Of a DNA stretch of 64,000 bases, positions 63,733 through 64,000 are shown in pieces (within the stretch, counting starts at the first letter, position 1; each line of letters begins with the position of its first letter). The DNA is taken from NCBI RefSeq assembly GCF_034702125.1, contig NC_085876.1, positions 23,072,089 to 23,136,088 on the forward strand. Reading direction: 5' to 3'. The translations under genes and the position numbers were made by a program. The DNA is from Engraulis encrasicolus (lineage: Eukaryota; Chordata; Actinopteri; Clupeiformes; Engraulidae). The notes under the pieces are model-generated. The model ran no database searches. It saw nothing but the letters and a program-made list of their open reading frames with translations, and was not told the DNA's origin.

Positions 63733-64000
63733 TTCAACACTGGGGTCGCCTGGAATTGAAATGGGGTCACCTGAAATGTCTGAAAGTGTATGAAAAAATA
63801 ATCCTGATAAATATTACCAATTAATATAACATAACTACTCAATATTGTCTTTGAAACACCATTCACAATCTTAGACTGTAAGTTTACTACCTTAAAACGT
63901 ATGAATCTCTGCAGTCATGCTTTAATTTTTGTCGTGAAAAAAATGTGAATAGGGTCCCCAGAAATTTGGGATGTCAAAATGGGGTCCCGAGGCAGAAAAG
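63733..64000. mobile_element. hAT-like repeat cut by the window end
   Basis: It starts CAGTGTTTTTCAACACTGGG and shows repeated GGGGTCACCTG / GGGGTCCC blocks. The right terminus is beyond the edge. It lies in a clic1 intron. Confidence 0.55.

Overview
The window is vertebrate nuclear DNA, almost certainly from a ray-finned (teleost) fish. It has spliced genes with GT-AG introns, dense (CA)n and (CT)n microsatellites, tRNA-derived SINEs, Tc1 and hAT DNA transposons, and a BEL/Pao-type LTR element. I could not name the species. One ambiguous base (n) lies at 30075. All gene models were assembled by eye from splice signals and from protein-family features recalled from memory; no database search was run.

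Layout. (1) 379-10607, plus strand: ppt2, a lysosomal thioesterase, 8 coding exons, with a probable 3 kb 3' UTR to about 13.65 kb. (2) 15010-18963, plus strand: rps5, a 40S ribosomal protein, 6 exons. Every one of its five introns carries one copy of the same ~130 nt H/ACA-type snoRNA candidate. (3) 20996-38985, minus strand: ddah2, 5 coding exons, with large introns full of transposons. One of these is a young gag-only LTR element (34086-37194) sitting inside an older MITE. (4) 44458-48462, plus strand: a three-exon Ly6/uPAR (three-finger) protein whose introns are mostly microsatellite. (5) About 49.0-58.0 kb: gene-poor, with Tc1, SINE and MITE insertions. (6) 61672 to the right edge, minus strand: the last two coding exons of clic1; the rest of the gene lies beyond the window.

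Context. ppt2, ddah2, a Ly6 gene and clic1 are all residents of the mammalian MHC class III region (established knowledge), so the window looks like a fish class-III-type block with rps5 placed inside it. The genes do not form a pathway; the link is conserved neighbourhood.

Most notable signals. Five covarying intronic H/ACA RNA copies occupy all introns of one host gene. Ddah2 has lost the catalytic His and a substrate-binding Arg while keeping the Cys. Decayed duplicates of exon edges lie beside the real exons of ppt2, ddah2 and clic1, usually among CA/GT repeats. Several exons abut microsatellites at their splice sites, including a (TG)n acceptor tract resembling that of CFTR exon 9. The gag-only LTR retrotransposon has LTRs differing by about two bases.
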